From: AC-52 sp044870295
GTDB lineage: Bacteria; Actinomycetota; UBA4738
NCBI GenBank assembly: GCA_044870295.1
Contig: JBIOYQ010000214.1
Coordinates: 1 to 8,161 of the forward strand
Reading direction: 5' to 3'
DNA: 8,161 nt
The notes under the pieces were generated by a model. It did not search any database. It was not told the DNA's origin and was given only the letters and a program-made list of their open reading frames with translations. Positions 1 through 6,297 of the stretch are shown one piece after another. The stretch's first letter is position 1, and each line of letters starts with the position of its first letter. Position numbers and translations under genes: made by a program.

Positions 1-225
1 ATCACGGAGTCGGTGAGCGTGCCGACGATCGGGATCGGGGCCGGACCCCACTGCGACGGCCAGGTGCTGGTCATCAACGACCTGCTGGGACTGGGGTTCG
101 GGACCTACCCCAAGTTCGCGAAGCCCTACGCCGACCTGCGGACGACCATCAGGCAGGCCGTCACCGCCTTCGCCGAAGACGTCCGGTCCGGGACGTTCCC
201 GGACGAGGCCCACTCCTACCGGTAG
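1..225 (+). CDS. panB: 3-methyl-2-oxobutanoate hydroxymethyltransferase (ketopantoate synthase), C-terminal part
   Basis: PanB transfers a hydroxymethyl group from 5,10-methylene-tetrahydrofolate to 2-oxoisovalerate to make ketopantoate, the first committed step of pantothenate (vitamin B5) and coenzyme A synthesis, in the cytoplasm. Only the last 74 codons are in the window; the frame is open from base 1 and ends in TAG. The visible part begins ITES and carries the family's conserved C-terminal stretches: PTIGIGAG, then CDGQVLV, then DLLGL, then PKFAK, and an ending close to that of E. coli PanB (FPDEAHSYR here, YPGEEHSFH there). The family is usually about 265-280 residues, so roughly 190 residues, including the metal-binding and catalytic acidic residues, lie to the left. 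GTG at 13 opens the same frame but is internal to the gene, not a start. A stem-loop begins 5 bp after the stop. The identification is firm from the motifs; nothing can be said about its promoter or upstream neighbours. Confidence 0.93.
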   Translation: MTESVSVPTIGIGAGPHCDGQVLVINDLLGLGFGTYPKFAKPYADLRTTIRQAVTAFAEDVRSGTFPDEAHSYR

Positions 226-229
226 GCTC

Positions 230-247
230 CTCACCCGTGAGGGTGAG
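230..247 (+). terminator. Stem-loop just after panB, probable transcription terminator
   Basis: CTCACCC at 230-236 pairs perfectly with GGGTGAG at 241-247 around a GTGA tetraloop of the stable GNRA class. It starts 5 bp after the panB stop. No T-run follows, so it is not a classical intrinsic terminator, although T-poor hairpins are commonly proposed as terminators in high-GC bacteria. It could instead protect the panB mRNA 3' end. Confidence 0.5.
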
Positions 248-253
248 CGCCGC

Positions 254-270
254 CTCAGGGCGGTCCTGAG
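254..270 (+). promoter_or_regulatory. Stem-loop overlapping the ribosome-binding region of the GT87 gene
   Basis: CTCAGG at 254-259 pairs perfectly with CCTGAG at 265-270 around a 5-nt loop. The GAG at 268-270 is the only Shine-Dalgarno-like sequence before the GTG start at 277 (6-nt spacing), so the stem would hide it in the RNA. It may be a second half of the panB 3' structure or a brake on translation of the next gene. The pairing is read directly; the role is inferred. Confidence 0.35.
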
Positions 271-276
271 CAGCTC

Positions 277-1533
277 GTGACGTCCCCGCCGGTCCATCGA
301 GCCACGGCCAGCGTCTCGCTCCTGGCCGTCCTGGCCGCGACCGTGGTCACCCTGACGGCCGGGGCGCTGATGAAGTCGCCGTGCGCATCGGGGAGCTGGG
401 CGGACGGGCGCCAATACCGGCGCCTGTGCTACTCGGACATCGTCCCGTTGTACGGCACCGAGCACCTCCAGGGCGGGCGCCTCCCCTACTTCGACCGTTG
501 CCCGGACACCGGGGGCCAGCAGAACTGCGACGAGTACCCCGTCCTGACCATGTACTTCATGCGGCTGGCCGCCTGGATGTCCGATAGCTACGGCGGCTTC
601 TTCTGGGCGAACGCGGTGATGCTCTCGCTGCTGGCCCTGGTCACCGTGGTGTTCCTCTTCGCCCTGGTCGGCGAACGGGCCCTGTACTTCGCGGTGGCCC
701 CCACCTTGATGATCTACGCCTTCGTGAACTGGGACCTGCTCGCGGTGGCGCTGGCGGCCGCGGCCACGTGGGCGTTCCTCAGGAATCGGGATTCGCTGTC
801 CGGAACCCTGATCGGACTGGGAGCGGCGGCCAAGCTCTACCCGGCCCTCCTGCTCGTCCCGTTCGCGCTGGATCGGTGGCGAGCCCGTCGCGCCGGTGGG
901 GCCATCAGCGTGCTGTCCTGGGCGGGCATCGCGTACGGCGTCGTCAACCTCCCCTTCGCGCTGTTCTCCCACAGCTCGTGGCTGACCTTCTTCCGGTTCA
1001 ACCGCGATCGCGTGGCGGACTTCGACAGCCTCTGGTACATCACCTGCCAGCGCCTGCACCTCGGCTGTTCGCTCAGTCCCGCGTGGATCAACGTCCTCTC
1101 GGTCGTGTGCCTCGCCGGGGCCGCGGCCGCGGCCTGGTTCCTCCGCCGGATGCGGGACCCGGGGTTCGCCCGGTGGACCTTCGCGTTTCCGCTGCTGGTG
1201 ACGTTCCTGCTGTCAAACAAGGTGTACTCGCCGCAGTACGGCCTGTGGCTCCTGCCGTGGTTCCCGCTCGCCCTGCCCGACATCCGGCTGTTCGTTCTGT
1301 TCGAAGCCGCCGACGTGGCGGTGTTCGTCACGCGGTTCAGCTGGTTTGGCCGGTTCCAGCTGGGCGTGGGCGGCGCACCCCTCGGGGCCTTCCAGCTGGC
1401 GGTCGTCCTCCGCGCCGTGGTGCTGCTGGCCTGTCTCGTGGCATGGGTGCTCCGTCGGGGCGAGGAGGTGGCGGTCACGGAGGTGCCGAACCGGCAGCCC
1501 GCAGGATCGACGGAGGCACTCGGTACAGCGTGA
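277..1533 (+). CDS. GT87 (DUF2029)-family polytopic membrane glycosyltransferase, probable polyprenyl-phosphate-sugar dependent mannosyltransferase
   Basis: This 418-residue integral membrane protein has about 9-11 hydrophobic segments, the first at residues 13-31. GT87 enzymes (GT-C fold, for example mycobacterial PimE) move a sugar, usually mannose, from a polyprenyl-phosphate donor to a glycolipid or glycan on the outer face of the membrane. Family-like features are an aspartate in the first outside loop (D54 in YSDIVPLYG, the likely catalytic base), AKLYPALLLVPF at 185-196, and NKVYSPQYGLWLLPW near 314-328. The first outside loop has four cysteines (C36, C51, C75, C84), and a later loop has C257 and C264, suggesting disulfides. 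The GTG at 277 is chosen because the next in-frame ATG (370) would remove the first membrane helix; its ribosome site is weak (GAG, 6 nt away). It follows panB by 51 bp, and its last 59 bp overlap the convergent gene. Donor, acceptor and product cannot be told from sequence. Confidence 0.82.
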   Translation: MTSPPVHRATASVSLLAVLAATVVTLTAGALMKSPCASGSWADGRQYRRLCYSDIVPLYGTEHLQGGRLPYFDRCPDTGGQQNCDEYPVLTMYFMRLAAWMSDSYGGFFWANAVMLSLLALVTVVFLFALVGERALYFAVAPTLMIYAFVNWDLLAVALAAAATWAFLRNRDSLSGTLIGLGAAAKLYPALLLVPFALDRWRARRAGGAISVLSWAGIAYGVVNLPFALFSHSSWLTFFRFNRDRVADFDSLWYITCQRLHLGCSLSPAWINVLSVVCLAGAAAAAWFLRRMRDPGFARWTFAFPLLVTFLLSNKVYSPQYGLWLLPWFPLALPDIRLFVLFEAADVAVFVTRFSWFGRFQLGVGGAPLGAFQLAVVLRAVVLLACLVAWVLRRGEEVAVTEVPNRQPAGSTEALGTA

Positions 1534-3211
1534 CCCCCCCGATGGAGACGGGCCGGGGATCGATCCTCGAGAAGAGTTCCGACCACGGGCCGGGCCGGCC
1601 GTCCTCCACGACGATCGCGGTGATGCCCTTGTCGCGAAGGAATCGACGCAGCTCCGCGTCGACGGTGGGAACGAGCTCTCCGTCGTAGAGCGTCTTCAGG
1701 ATCGGATAGCTCGAGAACTCCCGCGGAGGAACCACCGACACGTAGCCCTGGGCCATGTCGAAGGCGAAGCCGCTCTGAGCCTGCCACAGCATGGAGTTGC
1801 CCCGATCCGAGTACGGGATGATGAGGAGGTTCTCGTGCGCGCGGAGCGAATGCCGGTACAGGCCGTCGGCGAAGAAGGCGGGAGCATCGATCGGGCTGTG
1901 CCACAGCGGCATGGAGGGATTGGGCGCCAGGAACGCCACGGCCAGGCCCGCCACGACCCACCGGGCCCCTCGAGGGATCCCCGGCCGGTCCGACGGTCCC
2001 GCCAACCACAGCGCGACGACCACTCCAACCAGCAGGGCCGCGTACATCATGAGCCGGGCCGGAAGGATGTATTTGACGAGCGGGATGCCGGTCATCAGTC
2101 GCCATGGACCGGGGATCGTCGCCGTCCCGACCACGCGGATGGTTGGGCCGAGCGACGCCACGACCACGACGGCCAGCACGACGGCGACGAGCCGGGCCCA
2201 CGCCGCTCGCCATCGGGACGCGACGAACGCGACGACCGCGACGAGGAGGGGCAGCCCCACGTACCCGACCTGCTCCGAGATGTTGCCGCTGAAGTTCGCG
2301 GTGAAGTGGGCGAAGCTCTTCCCGCCGAGGAACGACAGGGGCGTGGGGACGACGAGGTTCAGGGCGTCGGTGGCGTAAAAGGACGGATAGAACGCGTAGA
2401 TCGGGGTGTGCGATGCGCCCTTCGCCACGTAGTAGAGGTACGGCGCCAGCGGGACGGCCGTGATCGCGTAGGCCAGGACGACCTCGACCGTCGTGCGCAC
2501 AAGGGTAGGCCTCCTCTCCCGGCCCAGCATGGCGACCGCCAGGACGAGGGCGAGGGCGCCGAACAGGGCAAGGGTCAGGGCCACCTCGGTCGAGATCAGG
2601 AACTGCCCAACCAGGACCAGGGCGAGCAGGGCCACGAACCGTCGCGGCGACAGATCCTTGTCGATCCGGCGCAGCACGAGCAGGATGGCCACCGGAACCA
2701 GGCCCACCAACGCCAGGTTGGGATGGCCGCTCATCTGGCCGAGCTCGTAGGTGGAGAACCCGAACAGGTATCCCCCGACCAACGAAGGCAGGAAGGCGCC
2801 CGTGAGTCGGCGACACAGGAGGAACGCCGTCCAGGCGGACAGAGCCGGCGCGGCCAGGCTCAGCAGGTCGTAGCTGACCACGGGGCCGAACAGGGCCGTC
2901 ACCGGGGCCAGCAGCAGGCTGGGCCCCGGCATCGAGGTGCTGCCAGCAAGGTTGTACCCGGATGGAGCCCAGACGGCGTGGGTCAGGAACGGGTTCGTCC
3001 CCGAGGCGATGGCGTGCGGCCACCACGCCAGGAACCACACGTGGGATCCCGGGTCGACCCCCCACCCCACCAGGTGCCCCCCTGGATTGGCCACGACCGG
3101 CAGGCCGAAGAACGCCACGGAGGACACCGCGAACAGGCAGAGGGCCAAGAGCGACTGCCCGCCCCGCCCGGCGGGGAGCCGCCACCGGGGCGCCGGCTTC
3201 ACCGGCGCCAT
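1475..3211 (-). CDS. Polytopic membrane protein of unknown function, GT-C glycosyltransferase-like architecture
   Basis: I do not recognise a named family. The 578-residue product has about 11-12 hydrophobic segments between residues 20 and 430 (clear ones near 20-39, 114-134, 164-181, 190-229, 240-261, 315-333, 338-355, 385-405, 415-430) and then about 150 non-membrane residues, probably outside the cell. The first outside loop has GVDPGSHVWFLAWWPH (51-66), reminiscent of the acidic loop of GT-C sugar transferases, then NPFLTHAVWAPSGYNL. The C-terminal domain includes LLIIPYSDRGNSMLWQ (462-477). A lipid-linked sugar transferase or envelope polymer protein is plausible but unproven. Start choice: ATG at 3211 has no spaced ribosome site, but third-position G/C is near 100% after it and only about 70% in the codons before it. 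Alternatives in frame are GTG at 3241 (AGGG 8 nt upstream) and ATG at 3298 (GAGG 7 nt upstream, 607 residues, very arginine-rich N-terminus). The stop is TGA at 1475-1477, inside the convergent GT87 gene. Confidence 0.8.
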   Translation of the reverse strand: MAPVKPAPRWRLPAGRGGQSLLALCLFAVSSVAFFGLPVVANPGGHLVGWGVDPGSHVWFLAWWPHAIASGTNPFLTHAVWAPSGYNLAGSTSMPGPSLLLAPVTALFGPVVSYDLLSLAAPALSAWTAFLLCRRLTGAFLPSLVGGYLFGFSTYELGQMSGHPNLALVGLVPVAILLVLRRIDKDLSPRRFVALLALVLVGQFLISTEVALTLALFGALALVLAVAMLGRERRPTLVRTTVEVVLAYAITAVPLAPYLYYVAKGASHTPIYAFYPSFYATDALNLVVPTPLSFLGGKSFAHFTANFSGNISEQVGYVGLPLLVAVVAFVASRWRAAWARLVAVVLAVVVVASLGPTIRVVGTATIPGPWRLMTGIPLVKYILPARLMMYAALLVGVVVALWLAGPSDRPGIPRGARWVVAGLAVAFLAPNPSMPLWHSPIDAPAFFADGLYRHSLRAHENLLIIPYSDRGNSMLWQAQSGFAFDMAQGYVSVVPPREFSSYPILKTLYDGELVPTVDAELRRFLRDKGITAIVVEDGRPGPWSELFSRIDPRPVSIGGVTLYRVPPSILRAAGSAPP

Positions 3212-3307
3212 CCTGGCATCGTCGAGACGAAGGGGTGGCACGCCGGGAACCCTACGCCGATGGTCTCGCCTGGGCGTCCCCCGGGAGCGCTCGAGCATCC
3301 GCCAACC

Positions 3308-3336
3308 TCGCCTTCGGGCGCTCCCCACCCTAGAAT
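3308..3336 (+). promoter_or_regulatory. Candidate promoter for the response regulator / histidine kinase genes
   Basis: TAGAAT at 3331-3336 is a good -10 match, with a weak -35 candidate TCGCCT at 3308-3313 and a 17-bp spacer. Transcription would begin near 3343, leaving a leader of about 48 nt before the ATG at 3391. Few other AT-rich hexamers occur in this GC-rich gap, which supports the -10 call. The -35 match is only three of six bases, so another sigma factor or an activator may be involved. Confidence 0.45.
3327..3332 (-). promoter_or_regulatory. Candidate -10 box for the leftward membrane-protein gene
   Basis: Read on the - strand, bases 3332-3327 spell TAGGGT, matching TANNNT. It shares the central CTAG with the rightward -10 at 3331-3336, so the two promoters would be back to back and probably exclude each other. 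A start near 3320 would give a leader of about 22 nt to the ATG at 3298 or about 109 nt to the ATG at 3211. I see no convincing -35. Confidence 0.3.
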
Positions 3337-3347
3337 GATTGCCTCGG

Positions 3348-3371
3348 GAGGGGGCTACAGGCAGGCCCCTC
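3348..3371 (+). promoter_or_regulatory. Stem-loop in the leader of the response-regulator mRNA
   Basis: GAGGGG at 3348-3353 pairs with CCCCTC at 3366-3371. One G is bulged, C3355 pairs with G3365, and the loop is 9 nt. It would lie close to the 5' end of the predicted transcript and 19 nt before the start codon, clear of the start itself. It could stabilise the mRNA or take part in translational control; in a G-rich gap it may also be chance. Confidence 0.3.
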
Positions 3372-3390
3372 ACCAGCCGATGGAACTGGT

Positions 3391-4035
3391 ATGCCGATCA
3401 AGGTAGTCATCGCCGACGACCATTCGCTGGTCCGGCAGGGTCTCCGCCGCTATCTGGAGATGGCGGGGGACATCCAGGTGGTGGGCGAGGCCTCGAACGG
3501 GCGAGAGGTCCTCGGCCTCATGGAGAACGGCGGCGGGGAGCCCGACATCGTCCTGCTGGACATCCGCATGCCCGAGATGGACGGCCTCGAGGCCGCCCGC
3601 AAGATCAAGCAGCGGCACCCCAAGGTCGGCGTGATCATGCTGACGGCCTACGACGACCGTCAGTTCGTGGTGGAGGCCGTTCGCTCCGGTGCCCGGGGGT
3701 ACGTCCTGAAGGCCCGGGACGCGGAGCACCTGATCCAGACCGTCCGCCTGGTGGCGGGCGGCAACATGGTCATCGACCCCCAGCTGGTAGTGGCCCTGGC
3801 CGACGAGCTGTCCCAGGCGAAGGAGCGCGACCGGAAGGCCGAGACCCTCACGGCTCGTGAGGTGGAGGTCCTGCAACTGCTCGCATTCGGTCACACCAAC
3901 AAGGACATCGCCGACCAGCTCTTTATCTCACCAGACACGGTCAAGACCCACCTCGAGCACATCTTCGAGAAGCTCGGCGCGTCCGACCGGACCGCCGCCG
4001 TGGCCGAGGCCCTGCGCCGCCACCTGATCGAGTAG
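3391..4035 (+). CDS. NarL/FixJ-type response regulator with LuxR DNA-binding domain
   Basis: This 214-residue cytoplasmic transcription regulator is presumably phosphorylated by the kinase encoded next to it. The receiver domain spans about residues 3-120 and keeps every key residue: acidic pair D9/D10, phospho-acceptor D57 in VLLDIRMPEMDG, T85 in MLTAYDD, and K106 in GYVLKARD. A linker of about 30 charged residues leads to a C-terminal LuxR/GerE helix-turn-helix (about 151-214): LTAREVEVLQLLAFGHTNKD, then ISPDTVKTHLEHIFEKLGASDRT. The length is typical of NarL, DegU and LiaR relatives. The ATG at 3391 is supported by the canonical N-terminus MPIKVVIADDHSLVRQGL; the ribosome site is weak (GGA within TGGAACTGGT). 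It starts about 180 bp from the divergent membrane-protein gene and is followed after 99 bp by the kinase on the same strand, so co-transcription is likely. Target genes are not evident from the sequence. The family assignment is very secure. Confidence 0.95.
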   Translation: MPIKVVIADDHSLVRQGLRRYLEMAGDIQVVGEASNGREVLGLMENGGGEPDIVLLDIRMPEMDGLEAARKIKQRHPKVGVIMLTAYDDRQFVVEAVRSGARGYVLKARDAEHLIQTVRLVAGGNMVIDPQLVVALADELSQAKERDRKAETLTAREVEVLQLLAFGHTNKDIADQLFISPDTVKTHLEHIFEKLGASDRTAAVAEALRRHLIE

Positions 4036-4042
4036 GGCCGCC

Positions 4043-4060
4043 AGGCCGGCACGCCGGCCT
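4043..4060 (+). terminator. Stem-loop between response regulator and kinase, possible attenuating terminator or mRNA processing site
   Basis: AGGCCGG at 4043-4049 pairs perfectly with CCGGCCT at 4054-4060 around a CACG tetraloop, 7 bp after the regulator's stop. A weaker 5-bp stem (GATCG at 4071-4075 with CGATC at 4079-4083) follows. There is no T-run. Because the kinase lies downstream on the same strand, partial termination or 3'-end protection that gives more regulator than kinase is more likely than a full stop. Confidence 0.4.
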
Positions 4061-4134
4061 CCGAAGCTCGGATCGCCCCGATCGGGCCGCCCACCAACTA
4101 ACGGTCCTTCGCCGGACGGCCGATACCAACAGCG

Positions 4135-6291
4135 ATGCAATCCACCTCGGTGCAGACCGGCCACGGTGTCCCCTCCCGGACCGAACTGCTGGACCGGCCA
4201 GTTGGATACCGCGAGCCGCACCAATTCGCCCTGCTGGGCCTGGGAGCGATCGCCGTGGCGCTGGTCGTCGCCGTGGCGCCTCGGCTGGGCGAGGAGACCT
4301 CGCGGGCGGCGATGGGCCAGGTGGGCGTCCTCATCGCCACCGTGACGTCCTTCGCCGTGCTCACCAGGGCCGCCCGGGTCCGGGGCTCGTGGATCGGCAC
4401 CCGGCTTGCCTCGATCGGGATCGGGGTCGCGCTGCTGTTCCAGTTGGCCGGGTGGGCCCAGCGATACCTCGTCTCCGAGCCGGCCGCCCGAGGGGTCTTC
4501 ACGGGCACGGTCGTCCTCCTCCTGCTGAGCTTCCTCGTCGTCCTGGGCGTCGACTTCTTCGAGCACATCCAGGCTGGCCGGGCCGAGCTGATCTCCGACA
4601 TCCTGCTGGTCTGCACGCTCACCGGCGCGGCCGAGTTCCTGCTGCTCCATCAAGGGAACCTCGGCTCACCGTCCCTGTGGAACTTCACGCTCCTCGCCGC
4701 CACGTCCGCCACCGCGATCCTGGTGGTCGTGGGGTGGGGTGTGTTGGCGCTCTGGTGCACCACCCCGATCCATCTCATGCTCTTCGGTTGCGCCATGGTC
4801 CTGGGCGTCTCGGCCATCGGGCTGGACAGCGTCCGCCACCTGGGATGGCAGGACGGGTCGCTGGTTGCACCCCAGGCCGCCGCCGCGACCGCCCTGCTCG
4901 CGCTGGCGGCCGTCTTGGTGGTCGAACCTCGGCTCAACGCGGGGACGCCCCGCCCCCCGCGGGCCGTGTGGTGGATCCGGCCGACCCTGATGGTCATCTC
5001 CCTGATCGGGGCGTGTGGCCTGGTCGTGGTGGCGCTGGTCTCCCGCGACATCCGGCTCTCCGTCGCCCAGAGCGTCGTCCTGACCGTGGTCGTGTTCGCC
5101 ACCGTTGGGCTGCGGACCCTGTTGAACCAGATCGCCATGAGCCGGTCGGCCCGACAGCTCGAGGGGGCGCTGGGACAGCGCGAGACCGCCTTCGCCTCGC
5201 TGCGGTCGGCCGCGGAGGTGATGGCCGCGTCCGAGGCACGGCTCCGGCTGCTGCTGGACGCGGCCGTCGACGGCGTCGTCGAGCTCGACTCCGTCGGGAC
5301 CATCGTCCGGGCGAACGGCGCGTTCTGCACCATGGTGCACCTGCCGATCGAAGAGGTAGATGGGCGTCCCTGGGGAGAGATGGCCCGGCGGTCCGAGCGC
5401 GGCGGCGACTCCCTGGTGGGCCTGCCCGAGACGGGCGAGGCCGTGATCAGCAGCGACACCGGGACGTCCTACTTGGAGGCGCGGGCCTCGGTCGTGCCGA
5501 CCACGCCCCCGGGGACCCTGCTGATGATCCGTGACGTGACCGCCAGCAAGACCGCCGAGCAGACCATCCGCACGCTGTTCCAATTCCTGCAGGACCGCGA
5601 CGAGGACCGCACCCGGCTGCTGCAGCGGACGAACGCCGCGATCGAGGCGGAGCGGAACCGCATCGCCCGCGACCTGCACGACGGACCCATCCAGGGCATC
5701 TCGGCGACGACCCTGTCGCTCGAGGCCGTCAAGCTCATGATGGAGACGGGCAACATGGAGCTGGCCCTGGACACGCTGCGCAAGGTGTGCGAGGAGCTGT
5801 CCGAGGAGGCCATGAACCTCCGCCGGGTGATGAGCGACCTCCGGCCCCCGGTACTGGAGGAGCGCGGCCTCATCCCCGCGGTTCGCGAGCTGTGCGACCG
5901 CTGGCACAACGAGACCGGGGTCGCCGTCGAGGTGATCGCAGACTCCAACGCGGAGTTCGGGCAGGACGTGGAGACCCTGGCCTACCGCGTGGTGCAGGAG
6001 GCACTCTCCAACGTGAAGAAGCACGCCAAGGCGAACCTGGTGACCGTGCGCATCGAGGCGCCGCCGGGAACCCTCCGCGTGGAGATCCGCGACGACGGCC
6101 GGGGCTTCGATGCCGAGAAGGCCAGGGAATTCCTGAAGAACGGCCGTGTCGGTCTGGCCTCCATGCGCGAGCGCGCCGAGCTGGCGGGCGGGACCCTGAC
6201 CATCAAGAGCACGCCGGGGTCGGGGACGGCCATCACGGCCACGCTGCCCTTCGACGTGCTGGCGGCGGCCCAGACGGCCGCGACTTCCTGA
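4135..6291 (+). CDS. Membrane sensor histidine kinase, HisKA_3 (NarX/DesK type), multi-pass N-terminus plus PAS-like domain
   Basis: This 718-residue kinase is the likely partner of the preceding response regulator. About ten hydrophobic segments fill residues 31-327 (near 31-48, 60-78, 91-110, 121-139, 152-171, 183-206, 213-230, 246-263, 281-302, 308-327). A short coiled segment (333-365) then leads to a PAS-like domain (about 366-470; ARLRLLLDAAVDGVVELDS, ending LLMIRDVTA). The HisKA_3 dimerisation domain has RIARDLHDGPIQ with phospho-accepting H515. D516 and Q520 match the DxxxQ phosphatase motif known in this family, so it can probably also dephosphorylate its partner. The ATPase has the N box QEALSNVKKHAK (N626), G1 DDGRGF (653-658) and G2 GRVGLASM (670-677), all intact. 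I cannot assign the membrane module to a named sensor domain. The ATG at 4135 has no clear Shine-Dalgarno; GTG at 4150 or 4165 are alternatives that leave the helices intact. The signal sensed is unknown. Confidence 0.92.
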   Translation: MQSTSVQTGHGVPSRTELLDRPVGYREPHQFALLGLGAIAVALVVAVAPRLGEETSRAAMGQVGVLIATVTSFAVLTRAARVRGSWIGTRLASIGIGVALLFQLAGWAQRYLVSEPAARGVFTGTVVLLLLSFLVVLGVDFFEHIQAGRAELISDILLVCTLTGAAEFLLLHQGNLGSPSLWNFTLLAATSATAILVVVGWGVLALWCTTPIHLMLFGCAMVLGVSAIGLDSVRHLGWQDGSLVAPQAAAATALLALAAVLVVEPRLNAGTPRPPRAVWWIRPTLMVISLIGACGLVVVALVSRDIRLSVAQSVVLTVVVFATVGLRTLLNQIAMSRSARQLEGALGQRETAFASLRSAAEVMAASEARLRLLLDAAVDGVVELDSVGTIVRANGAFCTMVHLPIEEVDGRPWGEMARRSERGGDSLVGLPETGEAVISSDTGTSYLEARASVVPTTPPGTLLMIRDVTASKTAEQTIRTLFQFLQDRDEDRTRLLQRTNAAIEAERNRIARDLHDGPIQGISATTLSLEAVKLMMETGNMELALDTLRKVCEELSEEAMNLRRVMSDLRPPVLEERGLIPAVRELCDRWHNETGVAVEVIADSNAEFGQDVETLAYRVVQEALSNVKKHAKANLVTVRIEAPPGTLRVEIRDDGRGFDAEKAREFLKNGRVGLASMRERAELAGGTLTIKSTPGSGTAITATLPFDVLAAAQTAATS

Positions 6292-6297
6292 GGTCGG

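Noticed and set aside
837..3185. A 782-codon open frame on the - strand overlapping the GT87 and unknown membrane-protein genes
   Set aside because: Its product is rich in Arg, Pro and Gly with no membrane pattern or motif, typical of a shadow frame in GC-rich DNA. The overlapping frames give coherent membrane proteins.
1346..3406. A 686-codon + strand open frame opposite the unknown membrane protein
   Set aside because: The translation is a low-information Arg/Gln/Asp/His-rich product running antisense through hydrophobic coding sequence; no family motifs and no plausible start context.
4099..4134. A separate promoter for the kinase (GATACC at 4122-4127 as a -10)
   Set aside because: It does not fit TANNNT well, and the position 17 bp upstream (TAACGG) does not resemble a -35. 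Co-transcription with the regulator is simpler.
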